Positions 1 to 7,953 of a stretch of DNA of 64,000 bases are shown here, in pieces. The notes below the pieces were generated by a model. It was not told where the DNA came from, made no database searches, and saw nothing but the letters and a program-made list of their open reading frames with translations. Source of the stretch: JAFLCM01 sp046154665 (GTDB taxonomy: Bacteria > Planctomycetota > Phycisphaerae > Phycisphaerales > UBA1924); NCBI GenBank assembly GCA_046154665.1, contig JBJXFG010000055.1, positions 1 through 64,000 on the forward strand. Reading direction: 5' to 3'. The position numbers were made by a program, and so were the translations under genes. Position 1 is the first letter of the stretch. The number at the start of each line of letters is the position of its first letter.

Positions 1-168
1 TCTTCGGGTTCGTTGACGGGCGTCGATCACGAACCCGAAGCGCAAGCGAGGGCCGGCGCACGACAACCCCACGCCCGGATTTCACCCGGAATGCGTATCA
101 CGCCTGTTCGGAACCCACTCGCTCACGCTCGGGGCTCGTGTGCTCGGGCGTCGCTGGAAATCGATCGG
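1..168. other. Intergenic edge with dispersed planctomycete repeat fragments
   Basis: No gene is supported here. Two fragments of a repeat recur elsewhere in the window: an AACCCGAAGCGCAAGCGAGG stretch near 34-53 and a CTCGCTCACGCTCGGGGCTC stretch near 118-137. Related copies lie near 23440, 32110 and 32170. The left-hand neighbour is outside the window. Confidence 0.5.
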
Positions 169-855
169 CTACTTCTCCGCCCCATTCCCCGTGCCCGGCC
201 CCCCCGGCACCGCCACTCCCAGAATATCGCACGCCACGTCGATCAACCGGCGGCGGTGGTTCCGCGCCTCGGTCTGCAAAAACGTGTGCGCCTCGGGCTC
301 GGTCATCTTCTTTGACTCGACCAGTTTCCACTTGGCCTGCTCGATGAGTCGGCGGTTGGTCAGCAGGGTTTCGAGCTGCTGCACGCGGCGCTCGGCGTTC
401 ACCGACGAACTGGCCCGGGCCCAGCCCACCGCGAGGCTGGTGCGCAGCGCATCGGAGGTGGTGGGCTTGAGGATGTAGCCGAAGACGCCGGTCTGCTGGG
501 CTCGTTCGACGTACGACGGGTCGCTGTACGCCGTGATGAGCACGGTGGGGATCGAGAACGACGCCCAGATTGATTTGGCGGCGTCGAGCCCGTCCATGAC
601 GGGCATGCGGATGTCGAGCAGGGCGCACTCGGGCGCGTGCAGTTCGCAGGCATGCACGGCGGCCCGCCCGTCGCCGACGGGGCCGATCACCTTGCACCCC
701 ATCGCCGCGAGCTGGGCGCACAGGCCCATCGCCACCAAGTGCTCGTCCTCGGCCACGAGGACGGACTTCGGCAGCCCCACGATGTCACTGTGTTGCCCCG
801 CGTCGGCGGGGCTCGCTTTGGTCGGCTTTTCCGATCGAGTCATCACGACTTCCAT
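169..855 (-). CDS. Response regulator with C-terminal ANTAR RNA-binding domain
   Basis: A two-component response regulator of the AmiR/NasT type, expected to bind two-hexaloop RNA and act by antitermination. The receiver occupies about residues 28-150: acidic pair at 36-37 (AEDEH), phosphoacceptor Asp81 in LLDIRMP, Thr/Ala in LITAYSD and Lys130 in ILKP. A helical ANTAR region follows at about 157-212, with the alternating basic and acidic residues typical of the domain. I chose the ATG at 855 because GAGGT lies just upstream; the frame stays open to 915. No kinase and no obvious ANTAR target hairpin lie next to it, so the signal is unknown. Domain call is firm; the regulated operon is not visible. 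Confidence 0.88.
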   Translation of the reverse strand: MEVVMTRSEKPTKASPADAGQHSDIVGLPKSVLVAEDEHLVAMGLCAQLAAMGCKVIGPVGDGRAAVHACELHAPECALLDIRMPVMDGLDAAKSIWASFSIPTVLITAYSDPSYVERAQQTGVFGYILKPTTSDALRTSLAVGWARASSSVNAERRVQQLETLLTNRRLIEQAKWKLVESKKMTEPEAHTFLQTEARNHRRRLIDVACDILGVAVPGGPGTGNGAEK

Positions 856-1220
856 TCCCGCACCTCGCGGATCCACGAAGGGTTGGACAGAACAACCCAG
901 ATTTGTGCGAAGCAATCCGCTGATCGGCTCGGATCAACGCTCCCCTAGAGTGGTGCCTTCAAGGTACCGGCGAAGCGGGTCGGAGAAAAGCCAGAGTATC
1001 CGCTCTGATCGGGGGCCGGGACACATCAAGGGTTTGACGACGAATCGAAGGCGCATTTGCCCCCGCACGGAAGCGCGTTCCGTGCGTCACCTGGTCGGGT
1101 GCTTGGACGGCAAGGCTTGCTCGCGAACGGCAAAGGCCCTTCTGGACACCCCGGCGGGTACTGTCCCGATCCCCGTATCGTGCGGACTTTCACCCGATCC
1201 GCTGCCCGAGTTTCCTCGAC
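856..1220. other. Divergent intergenic region with a small hairpin
   Basis: This 365-bp gap lies between the divergent ANTAR regulator and the MFS transporter and should hold both promoters. I see no convincing -35/-10 pair. An 8-bp stem with a 5-nt loop (GCACGGAA...TTCCGTGC) lies at 1065-1085. No protein-coding frame with a recognisable product was seen. Confidence 0.4.
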
Positions 1221-2549
1221 ATGACCGGCCCCAACCGACAGCCCGCCGTGAGGTTTATCTTTATCACGCTCCTACTGGACGTGATCGGGTTCGGTCTACT
1301 CATCCCGGTGGCCCCGAGGCTGGTGCAGGAACTGCAGGGCCCCGGCGCGTCGCCCGAGACGGCGGCGTGGCCCGTCACCATGCTGTCGGTGACGTTCGCC
1401 ACGATGATGTTCCTCTTCGCGCCGATCCTTGGTTCGCTGTCGGACCATTTCGGTCGGCGCCCCGTGCTTCTCATCTCGCTCTTGGGTTCGGGCATTGACT
1501 ATTTCGCGCAGGCGCTGGCGCCGGGGCTGGGGCTGCTGTTTCTCACGCGGGCGCTCAACGGCGTGTCGGGCTCGAGCATGACGGTGTGCAACGCGTACAT
1601 CGCCGACGTCACGCCGCCGGAGAAACGGGCGGCGGCGTTCGGCATGATCGGGGCGGCGTTCGGCGTCGGGTTCGTCGTCGGGCCGCTGATGGGCGGCGGA
1701 CTGTTCGCCCTGGCGAACTGGTGCGGGCAGCACGCCGACGAAGCGCCGGCGTGGGCCTCGGGCATCGCCTGGTTCCTGGGCGATCACGCGGTGCGCGTGC
1801 CCTTCTACGCGGCGGGGCTGCTGTGCATCGCCAACTGGGCGTATGGGTGGTTTGTGCTGCCGGAGTCGCTGGCGAAAGAGAATCGGCGGCCGTTCAAGCT
1901 GGCCCGTTCGCACCCGATCGCGGCGATGACGCACATCCGGAAGTACCCCGTGGTGCTGGGGTTGGCGCTGGCGCTTTTCCTGCTGAACGTGGCCCAGTTC
2001 GGGCTGCACATTACCTGGGCGCTGTACACGCAGCACCGATACAACTGGTCGCCGACGGAGATCGGGTTTTCGCTGTTCCTGGTGGGTGCGGGGGCGGCGG
2101 TGGTGCAGGGCGGGCTGGCGCGGAAGATCATCCCGGCCCTGGGCGAGCGGCGCAGCGTGCTGGTGGGCTGCGCCATCGGCGTGGCGGCGTTCGCGGCGTA
2201 CGGGCTGGCCACACAAGGTTGGATGATCTATGTGATGGTGCTGATTGCGTCGTTGGGGGGCATCGCCGGCCCGGCGTGCCAGTCGATCATCACCAAGGCC
2301 GTGCCCGCGGACCGGCAGGGCGAGACGCAGGGGGCGATCACGAGCCTGAACTCGGTCGCGGCGATCGCCGGGCCGTTTGTGGGCGGCGGGGTGTTCAGCT
2401 ATTTCATCTCGGACCGTGCGCCGATGCACCTGCCGGGGGCACCGTACTTCGTCGGGGCGATTTTGACGGCGGCAGGGATGGGGCTTGCGTGGTGGGCGAT
2501 GAGAGGGCGAAGGATGTCGGAGGACTCGGGAGCACGAGGGGCTTCGTGA
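1221..2549 (+). CDS. TCR/Tet-family MFS transporter
   Basis: A 442-residue major facilitator protein with about 12 hydrophobic segments, predicted to sit in the inner membrane as a proton-coupled exporter. The N-terminus (LLLDVIGFGLLIPVAPRL) and the motif A loop GSLSDHFGRRP at about residues 74-84 resemble TetA-type (TCR/Tet) transporters. A motif-C-like glycine-rich helix (GAAFGVGFVVGPLMGG) follows in TM5. The loop between TM5 and TM6 is longer than in TetA. Many chromosomal members of this family have no tetracycline role, so substrate and resistance are not claimed. The gene stands alone; aroK is convergent downstream. No clear Shine-Dalgarno precedes the ATG. Confidence 0.85.
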   Translation: MTGPNRQPAVRFIFITLLLDVIGFGLLIPVAPRLVQELQGPGASPETAAWPVTMLSVTFATMMFLFAPILGSLSDHFGRRPVLLISLLGSGIDYFAQALAPGLGLLFLTRALNGVSGSSMTVCNAYIADVTPPEKRAAAFGMIGAAFGVGFVVGPLMGGGLFALANWCGQHADEAPAWASGIAWFLGDHAVRVPFYAAGLLCIANWAYGWFVLPESLAKENRRPFKLARSHPIAAMTHIRKYPVVLGLALALFLLNVAQFGLHITWALYTQHRYNWSPTEIGFSLFLVGAGAAVVQGGLARKIIPALGERRSVLVGCAIGVAAFAAYGLATQGWMIYVMVLIASLGGIAGPACQSIITKAVPADRQGETQGAITSLNSVAAIAGPFVGGGVFSYFISDRAPMHLPGAPYFVGAILTAAGMGLAWWAMRGRRMSEDSGARGAS

Positions 2550-2752
2550 TGCGGATCGAAGTACGGCTTTTCATCGGGATCAAGCCTGACTTCCGGGTTC
2601 GCGGCCATGGGTGTTGACCCGAGTTGCACGACGCATGTTCGCTGTTCATGTGACCGCGTGCCCCCCCCAGAGGGAAACGCGCCACCCTTGTCCCGTTCGA
2701 CGATCTGCGCTGCCCAGACGGTGAGCCTCACCATCCCCGGCTGCACGCTCCG
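2550..2752. other. Convergent intergenic gap
   Basis: The gap between the ends of the MFS gene and aroK. A 49-codon open frame from the ATG near 2608 exists but has no recognisable domain and an atypical Pro/Thr/Cys-rich composition; I do not call it. No terminator with a T-run was found. Confidence 0.35.
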
Positions 2753-3295
2753 TTAGTCGGCCAACGCCAACAGCCCGAGCACACCCTGCTCGGCTGAGTG
2801 CACGCCTTCGATGCGATGCGTGGCCAGCGAGCAGTAGAGCGGATCGCGCCGCGCGAAGACCTCGTCGATTTCTTCGAGCGGGTCGCGTCCGGTCAGGCTG
2901 GGGCGATTCGTGCCCGCGCCGCCCGCTGCTTTCAGCCGGGCGCGGAGTTCTTCGGGAGTGCAGCGGAGATAGACGAGCTTGGCGCCTGTCGCTGCGGCTT
3001 GCTTGAGCAAGGATTCGGCCCCGGGCGCCGTGGGCGTGCCGCCGCCGAGGGCGAGGATCAGGCCGCGATCGGGGGAGGGCGGCGACTCCAGCACGATCCG
3101 CAGTTCTTCGGTCTCCGCGGCGCGGAAGGCCGGCTCTCCCACCGCGGCCCAGGCCTGCGACACCGTCGCATGGCCCAGCCGGGCCATCACACGGTCGTCG
3201 AGGTCAATGAACGGAACATGGAGCCGCTCGGCGGCGAGGCGTCCGAGCGTGGACTTGCCGCTGCCCCGAAGGCCCATGAGGATGAGCGTGGTCAC
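2753..3295 (-). CDS. aroK: Shikimate kinase
   Basis: Phosphorylates shikimate at the 3-hydroxyl with ATP, the fifth step of chorismate synthesis, in the cytoplasm. The 180-residue product is normal in length. The Walker A loop GLRGSGKST is at residues 8-16, the substrate aspartate in FIDLDD near 30-32, and the glycine-rich ALGGGTPT motif near 83. The lid region carries RPSLTGRDP. The start codon overlaps the stop of the upstream Fur-family gene by 4 bp, so the two genes are probably translated together from one message. Pairing with a Fur-type regulator has no obvious metabolic logic and may simply reflect operon packing. Confidence 0.95.
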   Translation of the reverse strand: MTTLILMGLRGSGKSTLGRLAAERLHVPFIDLDDRVMARLGHATVSQAWAAVGEPAFRAAETEELRIVLESPPSPDRGLILALGGGTPTAPGAESLLKQAAATGAKLVYLRCTPEELRARLKAAGGAGTNRPSLTGRDPLEEIDEVFARRDPLYCSLATHRIEGVHSAEQGVLGLLALAD

Positions 3296-3711
3296 CTCGT
3301 GCGGACCTGCACGTCGATGTGCTCGATGCTCACGCCCAGCGCTCGTTCGAGGCGCTCGACGACGTCCGGGGTGATGGCGCTGAGCAGTTCCTGGCCGACA
3401 TGCTCGGGCACATCCATGACGCGGCCTTCGCGGTCAACAACGTGCATGTGGTTCGAGAGGTCGGCGTCGAATCGGGCCCCGCCTGGGCCCGCCGAGGTGA
3501 TCCGGCGGCACAGGCCCGATTGGGTGAAGGTCTCGAGCGTGTTGTAGACCGTGGCCAGGCTGGTGCCGGGCGAGTGCTCGACGACCATCCGGTGCAGCTG
3601 CTCCGCGGTGGGGTGGCTCTTGCACGCGGCGAGGGCCTCGTAGAGCTCGACCCGCTGGCGCGTGCAGCGGATGCCGTGCTTTTCGAGGAGTTCGCGTGTG
3701 GGGGCGACCAT
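3292..3711 (-). CDS. Fur-family transcriptional regulator without CxxC zinc motifs
   Basis: A 139-residue winged-helix metalloregulator of the Fur superfamily (Fur/PerR/Zur). The DNA-binding half contains LLEKHGIRCTRQR, PTAEQLHRMV and the recognition helix region SLATVYNTLETF. The dimerisation half contains the metal-site segment HMHVVDREG. Neither of the two CxxC motifs of the usual structural zinc site is present; the only cysteines are isolated. The ATG at 3711 is preferred because the longer frame opens with TTG at 3750. It overlaps aroK by 4 bp. The metal or peroxide specificity cannot be read from sequence. Confidence 0.88.
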   Translation of the reverse strand: MVAPTRELLEKHGIRCTRQRVELYEALAACKSHPTAEQLHRMVVEHSPGTSLATVYNTLETFTQSGLCRRITSAGPGGARFDADLSNHMHVVDREGRVMDVPEHVGQELLSAITPDVVERLERALGVSIEHIDVQVRTR

Positions 3712-3767
3712 TGCTGCCTGAACTCTTGGCGCGCCGCGGTGTGAAGACAAGCAAGGCGCTCACGCGC

Positions 3768-4325
3768 TCACAGCGGCTGATCCGCGGTATCGACCGCCGG
3801 CCCAGCGTTCATCTCTTCGTCAGCAATCTGTTCGGTGCCGATAAGGTCGGGGCGATCTTCGGGGCGGAAGCGCATCTTGCGGTGCGGGATGCCCGCTTCG
3901 GTGAACATGGGGCCGTCGGTCGTCCAGCCGAGGCGTTCGTAAAAGCCGATGGCACGGTCCTGGGCGTGGCAATACAGCTCGGGCAGCCCGAGTTCGCCGA
4001 AGGCGCGGCGTTCGAGGGCGGAAAGGAGCATCTGCCCGACGCCTTCGCCCTGGCGCTGCGGGTCGACGCACATCTGGGTGAGGCGGCCTGCGGTCTCTTT
4101 TCCGATCGGGCCTTCGGGTCGCAGGCACACGGTGCCGACGACGCGCTCGCCCTGCGGGTGCTTGACGAGGGCGACGAAATGCTCGAGCCGATCTTCGAAG
4201 CCCGGGTACTCGCGCAAGAACCGCTCGAGCGTGTAACCCAGCGGGGCGAGCAGCACCCGTTCGCGCAGGTCGACCGCCTGCGGGTACAGCGGGTCGGACT
4301 TCGTGATGCGGCGAACGCGGATCAT
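3768..4325 (-). CDS. GNAT-family N-acetyltransferase
   Basis: A 185-residue GNAT acetyltransferase that transfers an acetyl group from acetyl-CoA to an unknown amine. The acetyl-CoA loop is visible in the segment MCVDPQRQGEGVGQMLL (Q/RxxGxG/A motif) at about residues 85-101, preceded by strand VVGTVCLRP and followed by the C-terminal AIGFYERLGW motif typical of the fold. The ATG at 4325 is chosen over the upstream ATG at 4406, which would add 27 residues without similarity to the fold. It is followed 56 bp later by fur on the same strand. The Gln-rich acetyl-CoA loop and short length suggest a small-molecule substrate, but this is inference. Confidence 0.85.
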   Translation of the reverse strand: MIRVRRITKSDPLYPQAVDLRERVLLAPLGYTLERFLREYPGFEDRLEHFVALVKHPQGERVVGTVCLRPEGPIGKETAGRLTQMCVDPQRQGEGVGQMLLSALERRAFGELGLPELYCHAQDRAIGFYERLGWTTDGPMFTEAGIPHRKMRFRPEDRPDLIGTEQIADEEMNAGPAVDTADQPL

Positions 4326-4449
4326 GCTCACTTTCTCGGCGATTCTCCCACGCGAGCGTAGCAGATTCGGTCGGGATTGGGAGGTGTTTCGTGCCCCACC
4401 GATCAAGTGTGCTCGGAACCCCCGCGTCGCCCCGCCGTATCCTCAACGC

Positions 4450-5223
4450 GTGCCCCGACGCGACCCCCGATTTCTGTGTGAATCCTGCGGCTACGACCTG
4501 AGCGATCGGGCCGCCGAGGCGGTGGACTCCGCGTCCGCGTTCTCGGGGGGCGAAGCCGAGGCGCTGCTCGATGCGCCCTGCCCGGAGTGCGGCCAGCGGA
4601 TCGGCGACTCGCACCCGTCACGCCGACCGGGCAGCCCGTGGCAACGCCGTGGGTCGGGCGTGCTCGCCGGGGTTCGCGCGTGGGTGGCGACGGTGGGGGA
4701 AGTGGCGACTTCGCCCCGGGTTTGCTGGGCGGGGTTCGCGCCGGACGTGCGCCGGTCGCTGGGCTTCCTTGTGGTGACGTCGGGTGTGGGGGCGGCGATC
4801 CCGGCGCTGGGGCTGTTCTATTCGAGGTTTTCCGGCATCTCGCCGCGACCGGGTTATGTGGGCGGGTTCTTTCTGACGGGGTGGCTGTTGATGCTGTCAA
4901 TGTCGCTGGTGGAGTTCATGGGGATCCGTTTCTTTGGGTCGCGGCGCGGGTGGCGCGTCGATGCCGCCGTGGCGGCGTGCGTGGTCTCCCATGCGGCGGT
5001 GGGTTGGCTGGCGTGCGGCGTGCTGGTGGCGCTGGCGTGGCAACTCAGCAACGCGCTGGTGTGGTCCGGGCGCGTGAGCATCTACGCCGTCACGACGCCG
5101 ACCCCGGTGCAGACGAACGTGGTGGCGCTGGCGATCGCGCTGCTGGCTGGGATTGTGTCGTACGAGACGCTGGTGTTTTTCGGGGTGAGGCGGATGAAGT
5201 TTGCCAATGCGCCGCGCGGGTAG
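4450..5223 (+). CDS. Membrane protein with N-terminal zinc-ribbon (CESCGYDLS type)
   Basis: A 257-residue predicted inner-membrane protein. The N-terminus carries two zinc-knuckle halves, CESCGYDLS near residue 9 and CPECGQ about 33 residues later, followed by four or five hydrophobic segments. This combination is common in Phycisphaerales, but no function is known to me. A GTG at 4450 is taken as start because the longer frame (to 4303) would overlap the opposite-strand acetyltransferase and adds no conserved sequence. The stop is 1 bp before the next gene's ATG, so it is probably co-transcribed with the MFS transporter. A second protein of the same architecture lies at 37857-38858. Confidence 0.65.
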   Translation: MPRRDPRFLCESCGYDLSDRAAEAVDSASAFSGGEAEALLDAPCPECGQRIGDSHPSRRPGSPWQRRGSGVLAGVRAWVATVGEVATSPRVCWAGFAPDVRRSLGFLVVTSGVGAAIPALGLFYSRFSGISPRPGYVGGFFLTGWLLMLSMSLVEFMGIRFFGSRRGWRVDAAVAACVVSHAAVGWLACGVLVALAWQLSNALVWSGRVSIYAVTTPTPVQTNVVALAIALLAGIVSYETLVFFGVRRMKFANAPRG

Positions 5224-5224
5224 C

Positions 5225-6784
5225 ATGGCACGCGCCGCCATGGCTGAAACCAGCACGCCCATCATCGATCAGACTGCGGCGGCGTCCGTCGGGCTGGCAC
5301 CCGAGGCTCCGTCGTCAGAAGTCGAGCTGGCGGCCCACATGCCGGTTCGACCGCCGGCGCCGAGCGGCGCGGCGTCGGACGCGATGGCGCCGCTGCGCCG
5401 CCCGGACTTCCGGCGCGTGTGGGCGGCGGCGGCGGTGTCGAACATCGGAAACTGGATGGAGACCTTCGGCGTGCGCTGGGCGATGACCTTCATCGCCACC
5501 GCGGACGCGTGGGAGCAAGCGGGCCACCCGCCCGCCGCGACGATGCTGGCCTGGCTCGCCGCGGCTCAGTTATTGCCGGTGCTGTTCCTCGGCATGGTGG
5601 GGGGGATCGTTGCCGACCGCGTGGACCGACGCAAACTGCTCATCGTCACGCAGGCGATGCTGATGCTGACGGCGGGGGCGCTCGCGGTGGCCAGCGGCTT
5701 CGGCTTCGCCACCGCGACGGTGATGATCGCGATCAGCCTGGTACACGGGATCACGATGGCGTTCAACGTGCCGGCGTGGCAGGTGCTGACGCCTCGGTTG
5801 GTGCCGCGCGAGGAACTGGCCCGGGCGATCGCACTGAACAGCCTGCAGTTCAACATGGCGCGGGTGATCGGGCCGCTGTCGGCGGGGCTGCTGATGTTCG
5901 GCTCAAATCCGACGCTGCTGTTCATCATCAACACGCTGAGTTTTCTCGGGGTGATCATCGCGGTGTGGCGGACGCCGCCGGCGCTGCCGACGCCCGATCA
6001 GCGCGGGCGTGGCCTGTTCGAGGGCGCGTGGACGGACACGCGTCAAGCGGTTCGCTTCGTCTTCGCCAACCGCGGGCCGCGGGCGGTGTTCATCGGCGTG
6101 TCGATGTTCAGCATCTTCGCCGGACCCTTGCTGCTGCAGTTGCCGGCGTTTGTGACGCAGGTCTACGGCGAGGCGGAAAGACTGGGCAGCACGCTCCTGG
6201 CGGTGATGGGCCTGGGCGCGGTGCTCGGCGCCTACATGCTGCCGAGGTTCCCCTCGTGGTACCCGCGACACCACTTCATCCCGCTGTCGATGGCCGGCGG
6301 CGGGCTGACGATCTCGCTGTTTTGCCTGGTGCCGGACCCCCTCTTCGGCGGGGCGGTGATGTTCCTGGTGGGGCTGTTCTGGATTTGGAGTTTCTCGTCG
6401 TCGATCGCCGCCATGCAGTTGCTGGTGAGCGACACCATGCGCGGACGCGTCATGGCGGTGACGAACACGGCGGTGTTCGGCGCGTCGCCCTTGGGTGCCC
6501 TGCTGTGCGCCGCGATCGAGTGGGCGGTGCTCAAGACAGGGTGGGCGAACGCTCCGGCGCTGGGGGTCCAGCTGGGGCTGGGGCTCCCCGCGCTGGTGCT
6601 GCTGGCGGCGGCGCTCGTGATGCTGACGTGGCGCACGCCGGAGGTCGACGGCATCAACCCCGGCGACGAGGGCTACGACCGAAAGCCCGGGCTCATCCGA
6701 GGTATCCTCGCCAGCGGTCACCGCCCCCGGAGCGACGAGATCGAGGCCACCGTTGGCGCGACCGGCGGGCGAGACCCGATGTGA
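5225..6784 (+). CDS. MFS transporter, EntS/DUF894-like exporter
   Basis: A 519-residue major facilitator protein with about 12 membrane segments. The N-terminal part after a Pro/Ala-rich leader of about 50 residues contains RRPDFRRVWAAAAVSNIGNWM, a start typical of the EntS/tetracycline-like exporter group, followed by motif A, GGIVADRVDRRKL. A second copy of the pattern occurs in the C-half (SDTMRGRVMA). Family members export siderophores or macrolides, but the substrate here is unknown. The ATG at 5225 directly follows the upstream stop. A cytoplasmic tail of about 50 residues follows the last helix. The leader is longer than usual, so a downstream start is possible. Confidence 0.8.
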   Translation: MARAAMAETSTPIIDQTAAASVGLAPEAPSSEVELAAHMPVRPPAPSGAASDAMAPLRRPDFRRVWAAAAVSNIGNWMETFGVRWAMTFIATADAWEQAGHPPAATMLAWLAAAQLLPVLFLGMVGGIVADRVDRRKLLIVTQAMLMLTAGALAVASGFGFATATVMIAISLVHGITMAFNVPAWQVLTPRLVPREELARAIALNSLQFNMARVIGPLSAGLLMFGSNPTLLFIINTLSFLGVIIAVWRTPPALPTPDQRGRGLFEGAWTDTRQAVRFVFANRGPRAVFIGVSMFSIFAGPLLLQLPAFVTQVYGEAERLGSTLLAVMGLGAVLGAYMLPRFPSWYPRHHFIPLSMAGGGLTISLFCLVPDPLFGGAVMFLVGLFWIWSFSSSIAAMQLLVSDTMRGRVMAVTNTAVFGASPLGALLCAAIEWAVLKTGWANAPALGVQLGLGLPALVLLAAALVMLTWRTPEVDGINPGDEGYDRKPGLIRGILASGHRPRSDEIEATVGATGGRDPM

Positions 6785-6806
6785 ACAACGGGCCCAGCCG
6801 CAGCCG

Positions 6807-7307
6807 ATGCCGCACGAACTTCGCCAAACTCCCTTCTTCGTCTCCGACGACAGGTCGAAACTCGACTTTGCCGTCATCCATCGCTTTCTCTCTGGCTGTT
6901 ACTGGTCCAAGGGCATCCCGCGCGAGCTGGTCGAGAAAGCCGCGGCCAACTCGATCCCCTTCGGCGTCTACGAGTTTTCAGGCAACTCGATCGCCCAGGT
7001 CGGCTTCGCGCGCGTCGTCACCGACAGGGCCACTTTCGCCTACCTCGCCGACGTGTTCGTGCTTGAGTCCCACCGCGGCCGCGGCCTCTCGATGCTGCTC
7101 ATGCGGTGCATCCAATCTCACCCAGATCTGCAGGGACTGCGCCGCTGGCTGCTCATGACCCGCGATGCCCACGGCCTCTACGCCAAGTGTGGCTTCGCGC
7201 CGCTTGCGAGCCCCGGCTTCGCCATGGAGATTTCTCGGCGCGATCTTTATCTGGCAAACGACACCCAAACCCCCCACCAGGTCCTCCCACCTAGTCCCCC
7301 CCCATGA
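6807..7307 (+). CDS. GNAT-family N-acetyltransferase
   Basis: A 166-residue acetyltransferase. The acetyl-CoA binding region is LADVFVLESHRGRGLSMLLM (R-G-R-G/A loop after the beta-4 strand) at about residues 75-94, and the fold ends with LYAKCGFAPL. The leading segment YWSKGIPRELVEKAAANS is typical of small COG0454 acetyltransferases of unknown substrate. The ATG at 6807 is taken, since the longer frame overlaps the transporter upstream. The stop overlaps the ATG of the next gene by 4 bp. The product ends in a Pro-rich tail (PPSPPP). Confidence 0.85.
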   Translation: MPHELRQTPFFVSDDRSKLDFAVIHRFLSGCYWSKGIPRELVEKAAANSIPFGVYEFSGNSIAQVGFARVVTDRATFAYLADVFVLESHRGRGLSMLLMRCIQSHPDLQGLRRWLLMTRDAHGLYAKCGFAPLASPGFAMEISRRDLYLANDTQTPHQVLPPSPPP

Positions 7308-7897
7308 CTACCAACCTCAAACCAGCACCCGGCGAGAAGTACACCGTCCGCCGAAAGGTCTTCAAGCTCTTCGGCGCGGCGTTCCACATCTACGGCCCGG
7401 AGGGCAACGTCGTCGGATTCTGCGATCAGAAAGCGTTCAAGCTCCGCGAAGACCTGCGCGTTTACACCGACGAAACCAAGGCGAGCCTTCTGCTCCGCAT
7501 CCACACCGAGCAGATCATCGACTTCGGCGCGACGTACAAGGTCACGCTGCCAGACGGGTCGACGATCGGCGCGTTCCGCCGCGGCGGGATGGCGTCGACG
7601 TTCTACAAGGACTCGTGGTACATCACCTCGCCCGACGGGCGCGAGGTGGCGAAGCTGACGGAGGACTCGGGCGCGCTGGCGATCCTGCGAAAGTTCACCG
7701 ACTTCGGCGGCCTGTTTCCTCAGAAGTTCACCGTCACCGGCCTCGACGGCGAACCCATCGCCACCCTGCGCACCCACTTCAACCTCTTCATCTACCGCCT
7801 CGGCGTCGCCATCCACCGTGACCACCCGGACATGGACGAACTCATGGTCATCGCGCTGGCGTGCGCCGTCGCCGCGATCGAGGGCAGGCAAGACTAA
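7304..7897 (+). CDS. LURP-one-related / scramblase-like beta-barrel protein
   Basis: A 197-residue protein resembling the LURP-one-related (DUF567) family, which shares the Tubby C-terminal and phospholipid scramblase fold. The pattern YTVRRKVFKLFGAAFHIYGP, then GNVVGFCDQKAFKLREDLRV, then repeating short strands (DFGATYKVTLPDG) followed by a C-terminal hydrophobic helix (LMVIALACAVAAIE) matches that 12-strand barrel with its buried helix. Bacterial members have no established reaction. It overlaps the upstream acetyltransferase gene by 4 bp and is separated from the ABC permease by a tandem repeat. Confidence 0.75.
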   Translation: MTTNLKPAPGEKYTVRRKVFKLFGAAFHIYGPEGNVVGFCDQKAFKLREDLRVYTDETKASLLLRIHTEQIIDFGATYKVTLPDGSTIGAFRRGGMASTFYKDSWYITSPDGREVAKLTEDSGALAILRKFTDFGGLFPQKFTVTGLDGEPIATLRTHFNLFIYRLGVAIHRDHPDMDELMVIALACAVAAIEGRQD

Positions 7898-7916
7898 CGA
7901 CCTCTCGTCTTCCACT

Positions 7917-7952
7917 TCGTGCCTCCGTGCCTTCGTGCCTCCGTGCCTTCCC
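7917..7952. repeat. Period-8 tandem repeat upstream of ABC permease
   Basis: Alternating octamers GTGCCTCC and GTGCCTTC repeat about four times. The reverse complement of the same octamers appears at 22272-22306. No coding role is apparent. It lies between the LURP-one-like gene and the permease start. Confidence 0.8.
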
Positions 7953-7953
7953 C

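Noticed and set aside
1221..2549. Tetracycline resistance gene
   Set aside because: Similarity is only at family level (TCR/Tet MFS); resistance cannot be inferred.
2608..2756. 49-codon open frame after the MFS gene
   Set aside because: No domain, no ribosome binding site, Pro/Thr/Cys-rich composition; probably chance.
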